A stretch of DNA of 64,000 nucleotides from assembly GCF_042678485.1 (NCBI RefSeq), contig NZ_JBHTKR010000006.1:62001-126000 (forward strand), in the 5' to 3' direction. The notes below the pieces were generated by a model, which saw nothing but the letters and a program-made list of their open reading frames with translations, was not told the DNA's origin and did not search any database. This document shows positions 16,667 to 24,710 of the stretch, piece after piece (position 1 is the first letter of the stretch; every line of letters begins with the position of its first letter). Position numbers and translations under genes: made by a program. Source of the DNA: Seohaeicola saemankumensis. Its GTDB lineage: Bacteria; Pseudomonadota; Alphaproteobacteria; Rhodobacterales; Rhodobacteraceae.

Positions 16667-18592
16667 CTAGCGTTTGGCGCGTTGCGCGGCCTCGGCCTTG
16701 AGGGTTTCGGACAGGCTGACGCGGGGGGCATCCGCGTCCTCGTCCCAGGCGTCCGAGCGTTCGCGCGTGTTGATCAGCAAGGCCAGAAGCGCCAGCGCAA
16801 GGCCGATCGCATCGGTCATCAGCCCCGGATTGATCAGTGTCAGCGCCGCCGCCACCAGCAGGCCGCGCGCGATCCATCCCGTGGGGCGCAGCAGGAACCC
16901 GGCCAGCCCCGCCGCCAGGAAGGTCACGCCCATCGTGGCGCTGAAGGCGGTCAGCACGATCTCGGTCCAGGTGCCGATCATCAGCAGCGAGGGGCCGAAG
17001 ACGAACATGAAGGGGATGATGTAGCCGGTCAGCCCCAGACGCACCGCCATCCATGATGTCGCCATGACCGGCGATTGCGCGATGCCGCAGGCGGCATAAA
17101 CGGCGATGGCCACGGGCGGCGTGATGGCGGACAGGATCGCGTAGTAGAACACGAACATATGCGCCGCCGGGATCGACACGCCCATGTTGACCAGCGCCGG
17201 CACCAGAAGCGCCACCTGCACGATATAGGCGGGGGTGGTGGGCATGCCCATGCCCAGCACGATGCCCGCGATCATGGTCAGGATCAGCGCGAAGATCAGT
17301 TGCTGGCCCGCCGCTGCCTTGACCAGACCGGTGAAGGTCAGCCCCAGCCCGGTCTGTGCGATCACGCCGATCACGATACCCGCCGTGGCGCAGGCCAGCG
17401 CCACCGCGACCGAATTGACGGCACCGGATTCAAGCGCCTCGACCACCTTGGGCAGCGTCACCTCGTGGCGCGTGGTTTTACGCATCAGCACCACGGGCAG
17501 GATCGACAGGATCCCGCACAGCGCCGAGAAGGGCGCGGAATAGCCGCTCATCAGCATGCCGATGATCACCACAAGCGGCAGGAACAGATGCCCCTCGTCC
17601 TTGAGAACCTTGCCGACGCGGGGCAGGTCGGCGCGGGGCAGGCCCTTCATGCCGCGCTTGCGCGCCTCGAAATGCACCGCCAGGAAGACGGCCAGGAAAT
17701 ACAGCAGCGCGGGCAGAAGGGCATAGCCTGCAACGGTCAGGTAGCTGACGCCCATGAATTCGGCCATCACGAAGGCCGCGGCCCCCATGATCGGCGGCAT
17801 GATCTGCCCGCCGGTCGAGGCCACAGCCTCGACGGCGCCCGCGAATTGCGGCCGATACCCGATGCGTTTCATCAGCGGGATCGAGAAGGTGCCCGTGGTC
17901 ATGACATTGGCCACGGCCGAGCCCGAAACCGACCCGAACAGCCCCGATGTCACCACGGCCACCTTGGCGGGGCCGCCCGCCGCATGGCCGGTCAGCGCCA
18001 GGGCGAAATCCATGAACAGTTTGCCGATGCCGAAGCGTTCGGCCATCGCGCCGAAGATCACGAACAGCACCACATAGGTGGCCGAGACCTGCGCGGGTAC
18101 GCCGAACAGCGCATCGGTGGTCATATATTGATATTCCAGCAGCCGGACCAGATCGGCCTGGGTGAAGAACACCTGATAGGACAGAAAGATCAGCGCGGTC
18201 AGCGGCAGGATGAAGCCGATCGCGCGGCGCGTCGCCTCGAGGATGGTGACCATCATCATCACGGCAAAGACCTGATCCATCACCGAGACCGGGCCGACAT
18301 AGGCCATGCGCGTGTTGAAATAGGTCTGGTTGATCAGCGGATAGCTGGCGGCGGCCAGCGCGGCGCACATGAAGGCGATGTCGATGATGCCCGGCGCCTT
18401 GCCCCTGCGCGCCGCCGTCATCGGCAGGGCAAGATAGGCCAGCGCCATGGCAAAGCCGAAATGGGTGGCCCGCAGCGTGAAGGCGTTGGGGGGGCCGAAC
18501 CAGGCCACGTAGAGGTGAAAAAGGCTCATCGACACCGCGACCGCAACGGTCAGGCGCCGGAGCCAGACATCAAGTGCCTGCATCGCGTTCAT
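16667..18592 (-). CDS. TRAP transporter fused permease (DctQM type, TAXI-associated)
   Basis: A 641-aa polytopic membrane protein. The N-terminal part (four helices, DctQ-like) is fused to a large DctM-like part with GSVSGSAVANVMTTGTFSIPLMKR, STGGQIMPPIMGAAAFVMAE and GMGMPTTPAYI, all typical of TRAP large subunits. Fused QM permeases normally pair with TAXI-family binding proteins, and one is encoded immediately upstream. The transporter uses a sodium or proton gradient to import an organic acid. The C-terminus is a short hydrophilic Lys/Arg tail. Start ATG 18592 (alternative 18583). Likely cargo, from the context, is a sugar acid or dicarboxylate fed into the neighbouring operons. Confidence 0.93.
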   Translation of the reverse strand: MNAMQALDVWLRRLTVAVAVSMSLFHLYVAWFGPPNAFTLRATHFGFAMALAYLALPMTAARRGKAPGIIDIAFMCAALAAASYPLINQTYFNTRMAYVGPVSVMDQVFAVMMMVTILEATRRAIGFILPLTALIFLSYQVFFTQADLVRLLEYQYMTTDALFGVPAQVSATYVVLFVIFGAMAERFGIGKLFMDFALALTGHAAGGPAKVAVVTSGLFGSVSGSAVANVMTTGTFSIPLMKRIGYRPQFAGAVEAVASTGGQIMPPIMGAAAFVMAEFMGVSYLTVAGYALLPALLYFLAVFLAVHFEARKRGMKGLPRADLPRVGKVLKDEGHLFLPLVVIIGMLMSGYSAPFSALCGILSILPVVLMRKTTRHEVTLPKVVEALESGAVNSVAVALACATAGIVIGVIAQTGLGLTFTGLVKAAAGQQLIFALILTMIAGIVLGMGMPTTPAYIVQVALLVPALVNMGVSIPAAHMFVFYYAILSAITPPVAIAVYAACGIAQSPVMATSWMAVRLGLTGYIIPFMFVFGPSLLMIGTWTEIVLTAFSATMGVTFLAAGLAGFLLRPTGWIARGLLVAAALTLINPGLMTDAIGLALALLALLINTRERSDAWDEDADAPRVSLSETLKAEAAQRAKR

Positions 18593-18650
18593 CCGCCAGA
18601 AAAAGGGGTCTGGACGGGCCGCACCGGGCGGCCCGCCAATCTGCCCGGGC

Positions 18651-19583
18651 TTATTTGCCCGCATTCGCCTCGTAGAAGGCCTTGGCGGCTGCGTGCAGCG
18701 GCACGCCGCCCGGATCCATCATCTTTTCCAGGGTGATGTCGCGCATCGCGGCGCTGATCGTGGCCAGATCGCCGCGCGATTCCCACAGGTTGGTCATCAG
18801 GGCGGTCACGACGGCATCGTCCAGATCGCAGCGGCCGATCAGCTGGGTCATGTAACCCACGGCCGTCACATCGCTGTCCTGTCCGGGATAGGTGCCCGCC
18901 GCGATGGTCAGCGAGGCGTAGCCGGGGTTGATGGTGTCACGCATCTTGCCGATGAACTCCTCGGTCAGCGGGATCATCGTGATGTCGGTCGAGTTGGCCA
19001 GATCCATGATCGCCGATGCCGGCGCGGTCGTACCCGCGCTGAACATGTCGGCATTGCCGTCCTGCACAAGGCCCACGCCATCCGAATAGGAGACGTAATC
19101 GACGCTGCGCATGTCTTCATAGCTGGTGCCGGCGGTCGTCAGGATCGCGCGCATCACCTGCTCGGCGGTATTGCCCACCGGCTGGGTCACGATGCGCTTG
19201 CCTTTCAGGTCATCGACCGAGGCGATGCCGCTGTCCTTGGGGGCGGCCATCTGGAAATACTGCGGATAGAGCGTGGCCATCAGGCAGATATTGTCGGCCT
19301 TGCCCTCGAAGGGCGCGCGGCCTTCCAGCGCATCCACGACCGAGATCGAGTTGCCGAAGGCCAGATCGGTCTGGCCGCCCTGCACGCCTTGGGCGTTGGC
19401 GACGCCGCCGCCCGGCAGCACCTGCACGCCGATGCCGTCATCCGACAGCATCGACTGGATCGCGCCACCAAGTGGATACCACGAACCGCCCTGCGGGCCG
19501 GTCATGATCTTGATCTGCTGTGCATTGGCCTGTCCGGTCACGGCGGCCATTGCGACCACGCCGGTCATAAGAATTCTACGCAT
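18651..19583 (-). CDS. TAXI family TRAP transporter substrate-binding protein
   Basis: A 310-aa periplasmic binding protein. It has a Sec signal peptide (MRRILMTGVVAMAAVTGQANA, cleavage near residue 21) and the TAXI hallmark start IKIMTGPQGGSWYPLGGAI. Later come LPGGGVANAQGVQGGQTDLAFGNS and the GKRIVTQPVGNTAEQ segment. ATG 19583 has an ideal GGAGG site. First gene of the two-gene TRAP operon, 58 bp before the permease. Its leader contains a GC-rich hairpin (19649–19678) and the promoter region carries a GntR-type operator (19709–19728). Confidence 0.94.
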   Translation of the reverse strand: MRRILMTGVVAMAAVTGQANAQQIKIMTGPQGGSWYPLGGAIQSMLSDDGIGVQVLPGGGVANAQGVQGGQTDLAFGNSISVVDALEGRAPFEGKADNICLMATLYPQYFQMAAPKDSGIASVDDLKGKRIVTQPVGNTAEQVMRAILTTAGTSYEDMRSVDYVSYSDGVGLVQDGNADMFSAGTTAPASAIMDLANSTDITMIPLTEEFIGKMRDTINPGYASLTIAAGTYPGQDSDVTAVGYMTQLIGRCDLDDAVVTALMTNLWESRGDLATISAAMRDITLEKMMDPGGVPLHAAAKAFYEANAGK

Positions 19584-19648
19584 TGGTTCCTCCCTGTAAG
19601 CGCATCGTCTCCGCGAACATGGCAGGGCCAGCGCGGGATTGCTTGTCC

Positions 19649-19678
19649 TGGCCGGTCCCTCTCCTCCTGGACCGGCCA
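19649..19678 (-). other. 5'-leader hairpin of the TAXI/TRAP mRNA
   Basis: A 10-bp perfect stem (TGGCCGGTCC/GGACCGGCCA) encloses a 10-nt loop that reads AGGAGGAGAG on the transcribed strand, i.e. a Shine-Dalgarno-like sequence displayed in a loop 66 bp before the start codon. No T run follows, so it is not a classic terminator. Confidence 0.6.
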
Positions 19679-19708
19679 ATGGCAGCACTCCAACAGAGGA
19701 TGCTTTGC

Positions 19709-19728
19709 TTGTCAAATATATTTACAAC
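19709..19728. promoter_or_regulatory. Candidate GntR/FCD operator, copy 2
   Basis: TTGTCAAATATATTTACAAC, matching the 9943–9962 site at 17 of 20 positions including both outer half-sites. It lies upstream of the TAXI/TRAP operon. On the minus strand it contains TTGACA, so a repressor here would mask a -35 element. Confidence 0.65.
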
Positions 19729-19866
19729 GTGAAGGACAACTGGCCGCGGGCCGGGCCGGAAGGCGGGCAGGGGGCTTGCCTGAACCGGGTGAATGCCGTC
19801 AGGATCAGCCCTGGCCCCGCGTCGCGGACGGACGGCGGACCGCGGGCCTATCGCAAGGAGAAGGGC

Positions 19867-20520
19867 ATGATCCTCGTTACCGGATTTCAAAGCTATGCGG
19901 GCCGCAGCGCCAACCCGTCGGAACAGGTCGCCCATGCGCTGGACGGCATGACAATCGGCGGCATGGCGGTGCGGGGGCAGGGGCTGCCGGTGGATTTCCA
20001 CGCGGTCCGGCGCGAATTGCCCGCGCTGATCGACGCCCTGCGCCCCCGCGCGATTGTGTCGCTGGGCCTCTGGCCGGGCGAGCCGATGATCCGCATCGAA
20101 AGGGTGGCGTCCAATTGGTCATGGTTCGAACTGCCGGACAATGCCGGACATCACCAGAACGGCAAGGTGATCGACGACGGGCCTGACGGCTATCTGTCCA
20201 CCTTGCCCGCCGATGCGATGCAGGCGGCGATTCGATCATCGGGCCGGCCATGCCGGCAATCGGGCAGCGCGGGCACCTATCTGTGCAACGCGACCTCTTA
20301 TATCACGCTGCATCACTGCGCGCAGAATCATCCCGATACAATCTCGGGTTTTGTTCATCTTCCATATCTGCCCGCGCAGGTGGCGGAACTGCTTAATGAA
20401 GTGGCAGACGAGCGCCGCCTTGAATTGCATCAAAGGGCCGATCTGGCCTCGATGCATCTCGATGACATGGTTGAATCCCTCAGGATCGGGCTGGATGTGA
20501 TCGCCGGGTCCTGCGCCTGA
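19867..20520 (+). CDS. pcp: Pyroglutamyl-peptidase I (peptidase C15)
   Basis: A 217-aa cytosolic cysteine peptidase that removes N-terminal pyroglutamate. The triad is visible as Glu79 (RIERVA), Cys140 (AGTYLCNATSY) and His164 (GFVHLPYLP), with the N-terminal VTGFQSYAGRSANPSE motif. ATG 19867 follows AAGGAGAAGG, a strong ribosome-binding site. It diverges from the TRAP operon and may share its promoter region, including the operator at 19709–19728. That is odd for a peptidase unless the regulator also responds to 5-oxoproline or a related acid. Confidence 0.93.
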   Translation: MILVTGFQSYAGRSANPSEQVAHALDGMTIGGMAVRGQGLPVDFHAVRRELPALIDALRPRAIVSLGLWPGEPMIRIERVASNWSWFELPDNAGHHQNGKVIDDGPDGYLSTLPADAMQAAIRSSGRPCRQSGSAGTYLCNATSYITLHHCAQNHPDTISGFVHLPYLPAQVAELLNEVADERRLELHQRADLASMHLDDMVESLRIGLDVIAGSCA

Positions 20521-20701
20521 GCGCACTGCCAGCGCGACGCAGAGCCCCAATTTTCGTTGGCTTACGAACATTATTACGGGCGGCTTCCTGTCAGATTTCC
20601 GGGTTTTGCCCTCATCTGACCATCACGGGTCTGCCGCCCGACAGCACACTTGCCAGAAAAGGATAGATTGCCGTAGCGTAAGATTATCCGGGCCATGAGT
20701 G

Positions 20702-20731
20702 TTGACAGTTTTTTCAACAGCAGCCTAGGCT
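20702..20731 (+). promoter_or_regulatory. Sigma-70-like promoter of the flotillin gene
   Basis: TTGACA at 20702–20707, 18-bp spacer, then TAGGCT at 20726–20731. The -35 is perfect, the -10 matches only in part. It lies 115 bp before the flotillin start. Confidence 0.45.
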
Positions 20732-20742
20732 CGCGATGGTGA

Positions 20743-20758
20743 ACAAACATATGTTTGT
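20743..20758. promoter_or_regulatory. Perfect 16-bp palindrome in the flotillin leader
   Basis: ACAAACATATGTTTGT is a perfect dyad without spacer, just downstream of the predicted transcription start. Its size and symmetry suit a dimeric repressor site; the regulator is not identified. Confidence 0.5.
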
Positions 20759-20845
20759 CCGCATGGTCGACTGAGCGACGTGATGACGTGATGACCGGGG
20801 GGCGCCGTGTCGGCGCACCCACGACAAGGCACTGGAGAAGACGGA

Positions 20846-22480
20846 ATGACGGTATTCGTGACTTTGATCGTTTTGGTTGTCCTGGCGATCCTGGTGATCC
20901 TTTTCCTGAACCGCTACTATCGCAAGGCAACCCGAGAGGTCAGCCTGGTGCGGACCGGTGCCGGGGGGCAAAGGGTCGTGCTGGACGGGGGCTGCATCGC
21001 GCTGCCCTTCTTGCACAAGGTGTCCGAAGTGAACATGCGGACCACCAAGCTTGAGATCGAGCGGCTGGGGCCGAAATCCATCATCACGAAGGACCGTCTG
21101 CGTGTGGATGTGGGGGCGGAATTCTATGTCCGGGTCCGGGCAAGTGCCGAAGGCGTCGCCACGGCGGCGCAGGCGCTGGCGGGCAAATCCTTCCGCTCGG
21201 CCGATCTGGCCGAAACCCTTGAGGGCAAGCTGGTCGATGCGATGTTGTCGGTCGCCGCGCGCTATACAATGGACGAATTGCAGGACAACCGGGCCGGATA
21301 TGCCCGCGAAGTGTCCGACATCCTGACCGACAACCTGGCCCAGAACGGTCTGTTGCTGGAATCCGTGTCGCTGACGCGGATCGACCAGACGCCGTTCCAT
21401 GCGCTGGATGAAAACAACGCCTTCAACGCGCTTGGTATGCGCCGCCTGGCCGAGATCATCGCCGTCAACAAGAAGGAACGCGCCGTGATCGAGGCCGATG
21501 CCGAGGTAGCCGTGCGCCAGAGCCAGCTGGACGCGACCAAGCGCAAGCTGACCATCAGCCGCGAGGAAGAAGAGGCGATGATCACCCAGCAGCGCGAGAT
21601 CGAGATCGCGCGCTCGCGCTCGATGGCCGAAACCGCCGAGGAACAGGCGACATCCGAAAAACGCCGCGAGGCGGCGCGGATCGCCCGCGAACGCGAAGTG
21701 CGCCTGACCGAGATCAGCAAGGATCGCGAGTTGCGCGAACAAAGCCTTGCCGCTGAACTGGCGACCGCGCTGGCCAAGACCGAAAATGCGGTGCGGCTGG
21801 CGGCCAAGCGGGTCGAGGAAGCCCATGCCGAGGCCGAAGCGATTGCCGCCACCGCCGCAGGGGCCGAGGCCGAGGAAAAAGTCCGCACCATCCGCGAACA
21901 GGCCGCAGCCGACCGCGAAAAGGTGCTGGCGCTGATCCGCGCCGCCGAACAGGCCGAGGTCGACGATACGCGCGTGCGGTCGGAAGTGGGCACGCTGCTG
22001 GCGATGGCCGAGGCCGAGGCAAAGGCCATGCTGGACCGCGCCGAGGCGCAAAAGGCCAAGCTGATGGCCGAGGCCAAGGGCCGCGCCGCCGTGATCGAGG
22101 CCGAGAATGCCCAAAGCAGCGAACTGATGGCCATGAAGCTGGACGAGGCGCGCATCCGCACCCTTCCCGAAGTGGTCGAACGCATGCTCAAGCCCGCCGA
22201 GAAGATCGAAAGCATCCGTATCAACCATATCACCGGCATGGGCCATTCGCACGGCGCGGGCGGAGAGGGTGGCGGCGGCGATGGCAGCACGGTCAACCAG
22301 CTTGTCGATGGCGTGCTGTCGATGGCGCTTCAGCTTCCGGCTGTGCAACGGCTGGGCGAGGAGGTTGGCATGAATATTGGCGACGGTGTGCGCGGCGTGA
22401 CCTCGCAACTGGACCGCCGCAGCAGCGGGACCTCCCGCAGCAAGAAAACGGACGGCAAAACGTCCGACACCAAGGACTGA
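20846..22480 (+). CDS. Flotillin/SPFH family membrane scaffold protein
   Basis: A 544-aa protein with one N-terminal membrane helix (about residues 3–21), an SPFH/band-7 domain (about 40–200), and a very long Ala/Glu/Arg-rich coiled coil (about 210–450) made of AEAEAK- and AARE-type heptads. A Gly/His-rich linker (GMGHSHGAGGEGGGGDG, about 470) and a Lys/Thr/Ser-rich tail follow. Bacterial flotillins form oligomeric membrane platforms in fluid microdomains; the YqiK type often partners an NfeD protein, but none is encoded here. A strong GGAGAAG site precedes ATG 20846. It is 59 bp upstream of the amide-transporter operon in the same direction, so read-through is possible. Confidence 0.9.
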   Translation: MTVFVTLIVLVVLAILVILFLNRYYRKATREVSLVRTGAGGQRVVLDGGCIALPFLHKVSEVNMRTTKLEIERLGPKSIITKDRLRVDVGAEFYVRVRASAEGVATAAQALAGKSFRSADLAETLEGKLVDAMLSVAARYTMDELQDNRAGYAREVSDILTDNLAQNGLLLESVSLTRIDQTPFHALDENNAFNALGMRRLAEIIAVNKKERAVIEADAEVAVRQSQLDATKRKLTISREEEEAMITQQREIEIARSRSMAETAEEQATSEKRREAARIAREREVRLTEISKDRELREQSLAAELATALAKTENAVRLAAKRVEEAHAEAEAIAATAAGAEAEEKVRTIREQAAADREKVLALIRAAEQAEVDDTRVRSEVGTLLAMAEAEAKAMLDRAEAQKAKLMAEAKGRAAVIEAENAQSSELMAMKLDEARIRTLPEVVERMLKPAEKIESIRINHITGMGHSHGAGGEGGGGDGSTVNQLVDGVLSMALQLPAVQRLGEEVGMNIGDGVRGVTSQLDRRSSGTSRSKKTDGKTSDTKD

Positions 22481-22539
22481 TGCGGTCAGGGCGCGCAACG
22501 CCTTCCGCATTCGTCACAACCCCAACAGGAGAGACTGCC

Positions 22540-23787
22540 ATGACTTTTTCGCGTAGGAGTTTTCTTGCCGGATCTTCCGCACTGGCCCTGTCATCTGCCC
22601 CGATCATCGGGCGCGCGCAGGGTAGCGACAAGATCATCTTCGCCTCGATCCTCGACCTTTCCGGGGGTCTGGACATCTACGGCGCGCCGATGGCCGAAAC
22701 CACCAAGATGGCGATCGACGACATCAACGCCGCCGGTGGCCTTCTGGGCCGCGAGGTCGAGCTGAAACTGTATGACGCCCAGTCGACGATCCAGTTCTAC
22801 ACCCAGTACGCCACCCAGGCCGCGGCGGGCGACCGTGCCCATACCGTGCATGCGGGCATCACATCGGCCAGCCGCGAGGCGATCCGCCCGACGCTGGCCC
22901 GCTTCAAGACCCTCTATTTCTACAACACCCAGTACGAGGGCGGCGTGTGCGACTACAACACGTTCTGCACCGGCTCGACCCCCGCGCAGACCGTGGCCAA
23001 GGTCGTGCCCTACGCGATGAACAAATGGGGCAAGAAGGTCTATATCGTCGCGGCCGATTACAACTATGGCCAGATCACCGCGCAGTGGATGCAGCGTTTC
23101 GTAAAGGAAAACGGCGGCGAGACGCTGGATGTGGAGTTCTTCCCGCTGGATGTGACCAACTTCGGCCCGACCATCAACAAGATCCAGACCGCGAAGCCCG
23201 ATTTCGTGATCTCGGCGCTGGTGGGTGGCGCGCATGTGTCCTTCTACCGCCAGTATGCGGCGGCGGGCATGAACAAGGAAATCCCGATCGCGTCCACCAC
23301 CTTCGGTGTGGGCAACGAGCAGACGCTGATCTCGGCCGAGGAGGGCGATGGCATCATCGCGTCCTATTCCTATTTCGAAGGGGCGGACAACCCGACCAAC
23401 ACCGAGTTCCTGTCGCGGCTTGAGGCGCGCCTGGGCGCGGGCCGTCCGGTGATGAACGAACTGGCCGTGCGGTCCTATGAGGGTGCGATGCTGTGGGCCG
23501 AGGCCGTGAAGATGGCCGGCACACCCGACCGCGACCCGGTGATCGAAGCGCTGCGGTCGGGCCTGACCTACAATGGCCCGTCGGGCGCGGTGACGATCGA
23601 CCCGCAGACCAACCACTGCAACATGAACGTCTATATCGGCGATCTGAAGGATCAGAAGTGGAACATCGTGGAAAGCTACGAGGCCCAGCCGCCTGCGGAT
23701 ACGCAGCTGGTCTGTGACCTGGTGGCGAACCCTGACCAGTCCACCTTCCTGTTCGAGAACGGTCTGGCCGCAGCCGGGATCGAGTAA
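22540..23787 (+). CDS. ABC transporter substrate-binding protein (urea/amide/branched-chain amino acid type)
   Basis: A 415-aa periplasmic binding protein of the Leu/Ile/Val–AmiC–UrtA class. The N-terminus has a Tat signal (SRRSFLAGSSALALSSAP, cleavage after GRAQ), so it is probably exported folded. The body shows LSGGLDIYGAPMAETTKMAIDDINAAGGLLG and the AAGDRAHTVHAGITSASREAIRP segment, which are closest to the urea/short-chain-amide group. With an amidase in the same operon, an amide ligand is the best guess. A perfect 10-bp hairpin follows the stop. Confidence 0.92.
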   Translation: MTFSRRSFLAGSSALALSSAPIIGRAQGSDKIIFASILDLSGGLDIYGAPMAETTKMAIDDINAAGGLLGREVELKLYDAQSTIQFYTQYATQAAAGDRAHTVHAGITSASREAIRPTLARFKTLYFYNTQYEGGVCDYNTFCTGSTPAQTVAKVVPYAMNKWGKKVYIVAADYNYGQITAQWMQRFVKENGGETLDVEFFPLDVTNFGPTINKIQTAKPDFVISALVGGAHVSFYRQYAAAGMNKEIPIASTTFGVGNEQTLISAEEGDGIIASYSYFEGADNPTNTEFLSRLEARLGAGRPVMNELAVRSYEGAMLWAEAVKMAGTPDRDPVIEALRSGLTYNGPSGAVTIDPQTNHCNMNVYIGDLKDQKWNIVESYEAQPPADTQLVCDLVANPDQSTFLFENGLAAAGIE

Positions 23788-23795
23788 CACCCTGC

Positions 23796-23819
23796 GGGTC
23801 CGGCCGTCAGGCCGGACCC
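23796..23819 (+). other. Intercistronic hairpin after the amide-binding-protein gene
   Basis: A 10-bp perfect stem (GGGTCCGGCC/GGCCGGACCC) with GTCA loop and no T run. It lies between the binding-protein and permease genes, where such stems usually protect the upstream mRNA and lower expression of the membrane components. Confidence 0.7.
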
Positions 23820-23840
23820 CCTTGCCTCGGAGCGCCTTAC

Positions 23841-24710
23841 GTGGATCTTGTCGTCGCCGTCCTGTTCCAGCTGATCTATGTGATCGCCAACCTTGCGCTG
23901 ATCAGCCTGGGTCTTGCGATCATCTTTGGCATGATGCGGGTGATCAACCTTGCACATGGCGAGTTTCTGATGCTGGGCGGCTATACGGTCGTCGTGGCCA
24001 CGAATGCCGGGATCAACATCTGGGTCTCGATGCTGATCCTTGCCCCGCTTGTCGTGGGCATCATCGGCGTGATCGTCGAACGCCTGCTGATCCGCTGGCT
24101 TTACGGGCGGATGGTGGACACGTTGCTGGCCACCTGGGGGCTGTCGCTGCTGCTTGTGGGGATCGTGACGTCGATCTTCGGGGCCTCGACGGGCACCACG
24201 GTGTCGCCACCGCTGGGTGTCGTGCGGATCGGCGATTATTCCGCATCCGGTTATGAGCTGTTCCTGATCCTTGTCACCATCGTGCTGCTGATCGGGGTCT
24301 GGCTGACGCTGCGCTTCACCAAGCTTGGCCTGCTGGCGCGCGGCACGATGCAGAACGCGGAAATGGCATCGGCCCTGGGGGTCTCGACCAGCCGCATCTA
24401 CATGGTGACCTTCGGTCTTGGCGCGGCCGTGTCGGGCCTGGCGGGCGGTTTGCTGGCGCCGATGACGGGCGTTCTGCCCACGATCGGGGCGACATATATC
24501 GCCAAGGCCTTCATCACCGTCATCTCGGGCGGGTCGGCCATCCTGGCGGGCACCACGGCGGGGTCGATCCTGCTGGGCGGGCTGAACGGGATATTCTCTT
24601 TCATCGCGGGATCCACCTTTGGCGAGATCGCGCTTCTTCTGGCCGCCATCATCCTGCTGCGCCTGATGCCGCGCGGGATCACCGGCCGCTTCTTCCGGAA
24701 ATCGCTATGA
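23841..24710 (+). CDS. ABC transporter permease (LivH/UrtB family)
   Basis: A 289-aa inner-membrane permease with about eight helices. Family marks: GMMRVINLAHGEFLMLGGY near the N-terminus, the GTMQNAEMASALGVSTSRIYMVTFGLGAA loop, and a GGLNGIFSF… end. The start is GTG 23841 with a GGAG site upstream; no ATG fits. The stop overlaps the next start by 4 bp (ATGA). Together with the 24707 permease it forms the translocation pore. Confidence 0.93.
   Translation: MDLVVAVLFQLIYVIANLALISLGLAIIFGMMRVINLAHGEFLMLGGYTVVVATNAGINIWVSMLILAPLVVGIIGVIVERLLIRWLYGRMVDTLLATWGLSLLLVGIVTSIFGASTGTTVSPPLGVVRIGDYSASGYELFLILVTIVLLIGVWLTLRFTKLGLLARGTMQNAEMASALGVSTSRIYMVTFGLGAAVSGLAGGLLAPMTGVLPTIGATYIAKAFITVISGGSAILAGTTAGSILLGGLNGIFSFIAGSTFGEIALLLAAIILLRLMPRGITGRFFRKSL

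Larger units (their letters stand above)
20521..20845. other. Non-coding stretch between pcp and flotillin
   Basis: No supported gene. The left half shows nothing clear and no strong terminator after pcp. The right half holds the promoter and palindrome listed separately. A 12-codon ORF starting at 20736 overlaps the palindrome but has no ribosome-binding site. Confidence 0.5.

Noticed and set aside
20736..20774. 12-codon leader peptide overlapping the flotillin palindrome
   Set aside because: No ribosome-binding site and start codon at the predicted transcription start; the palindrome is a simpler explanation.
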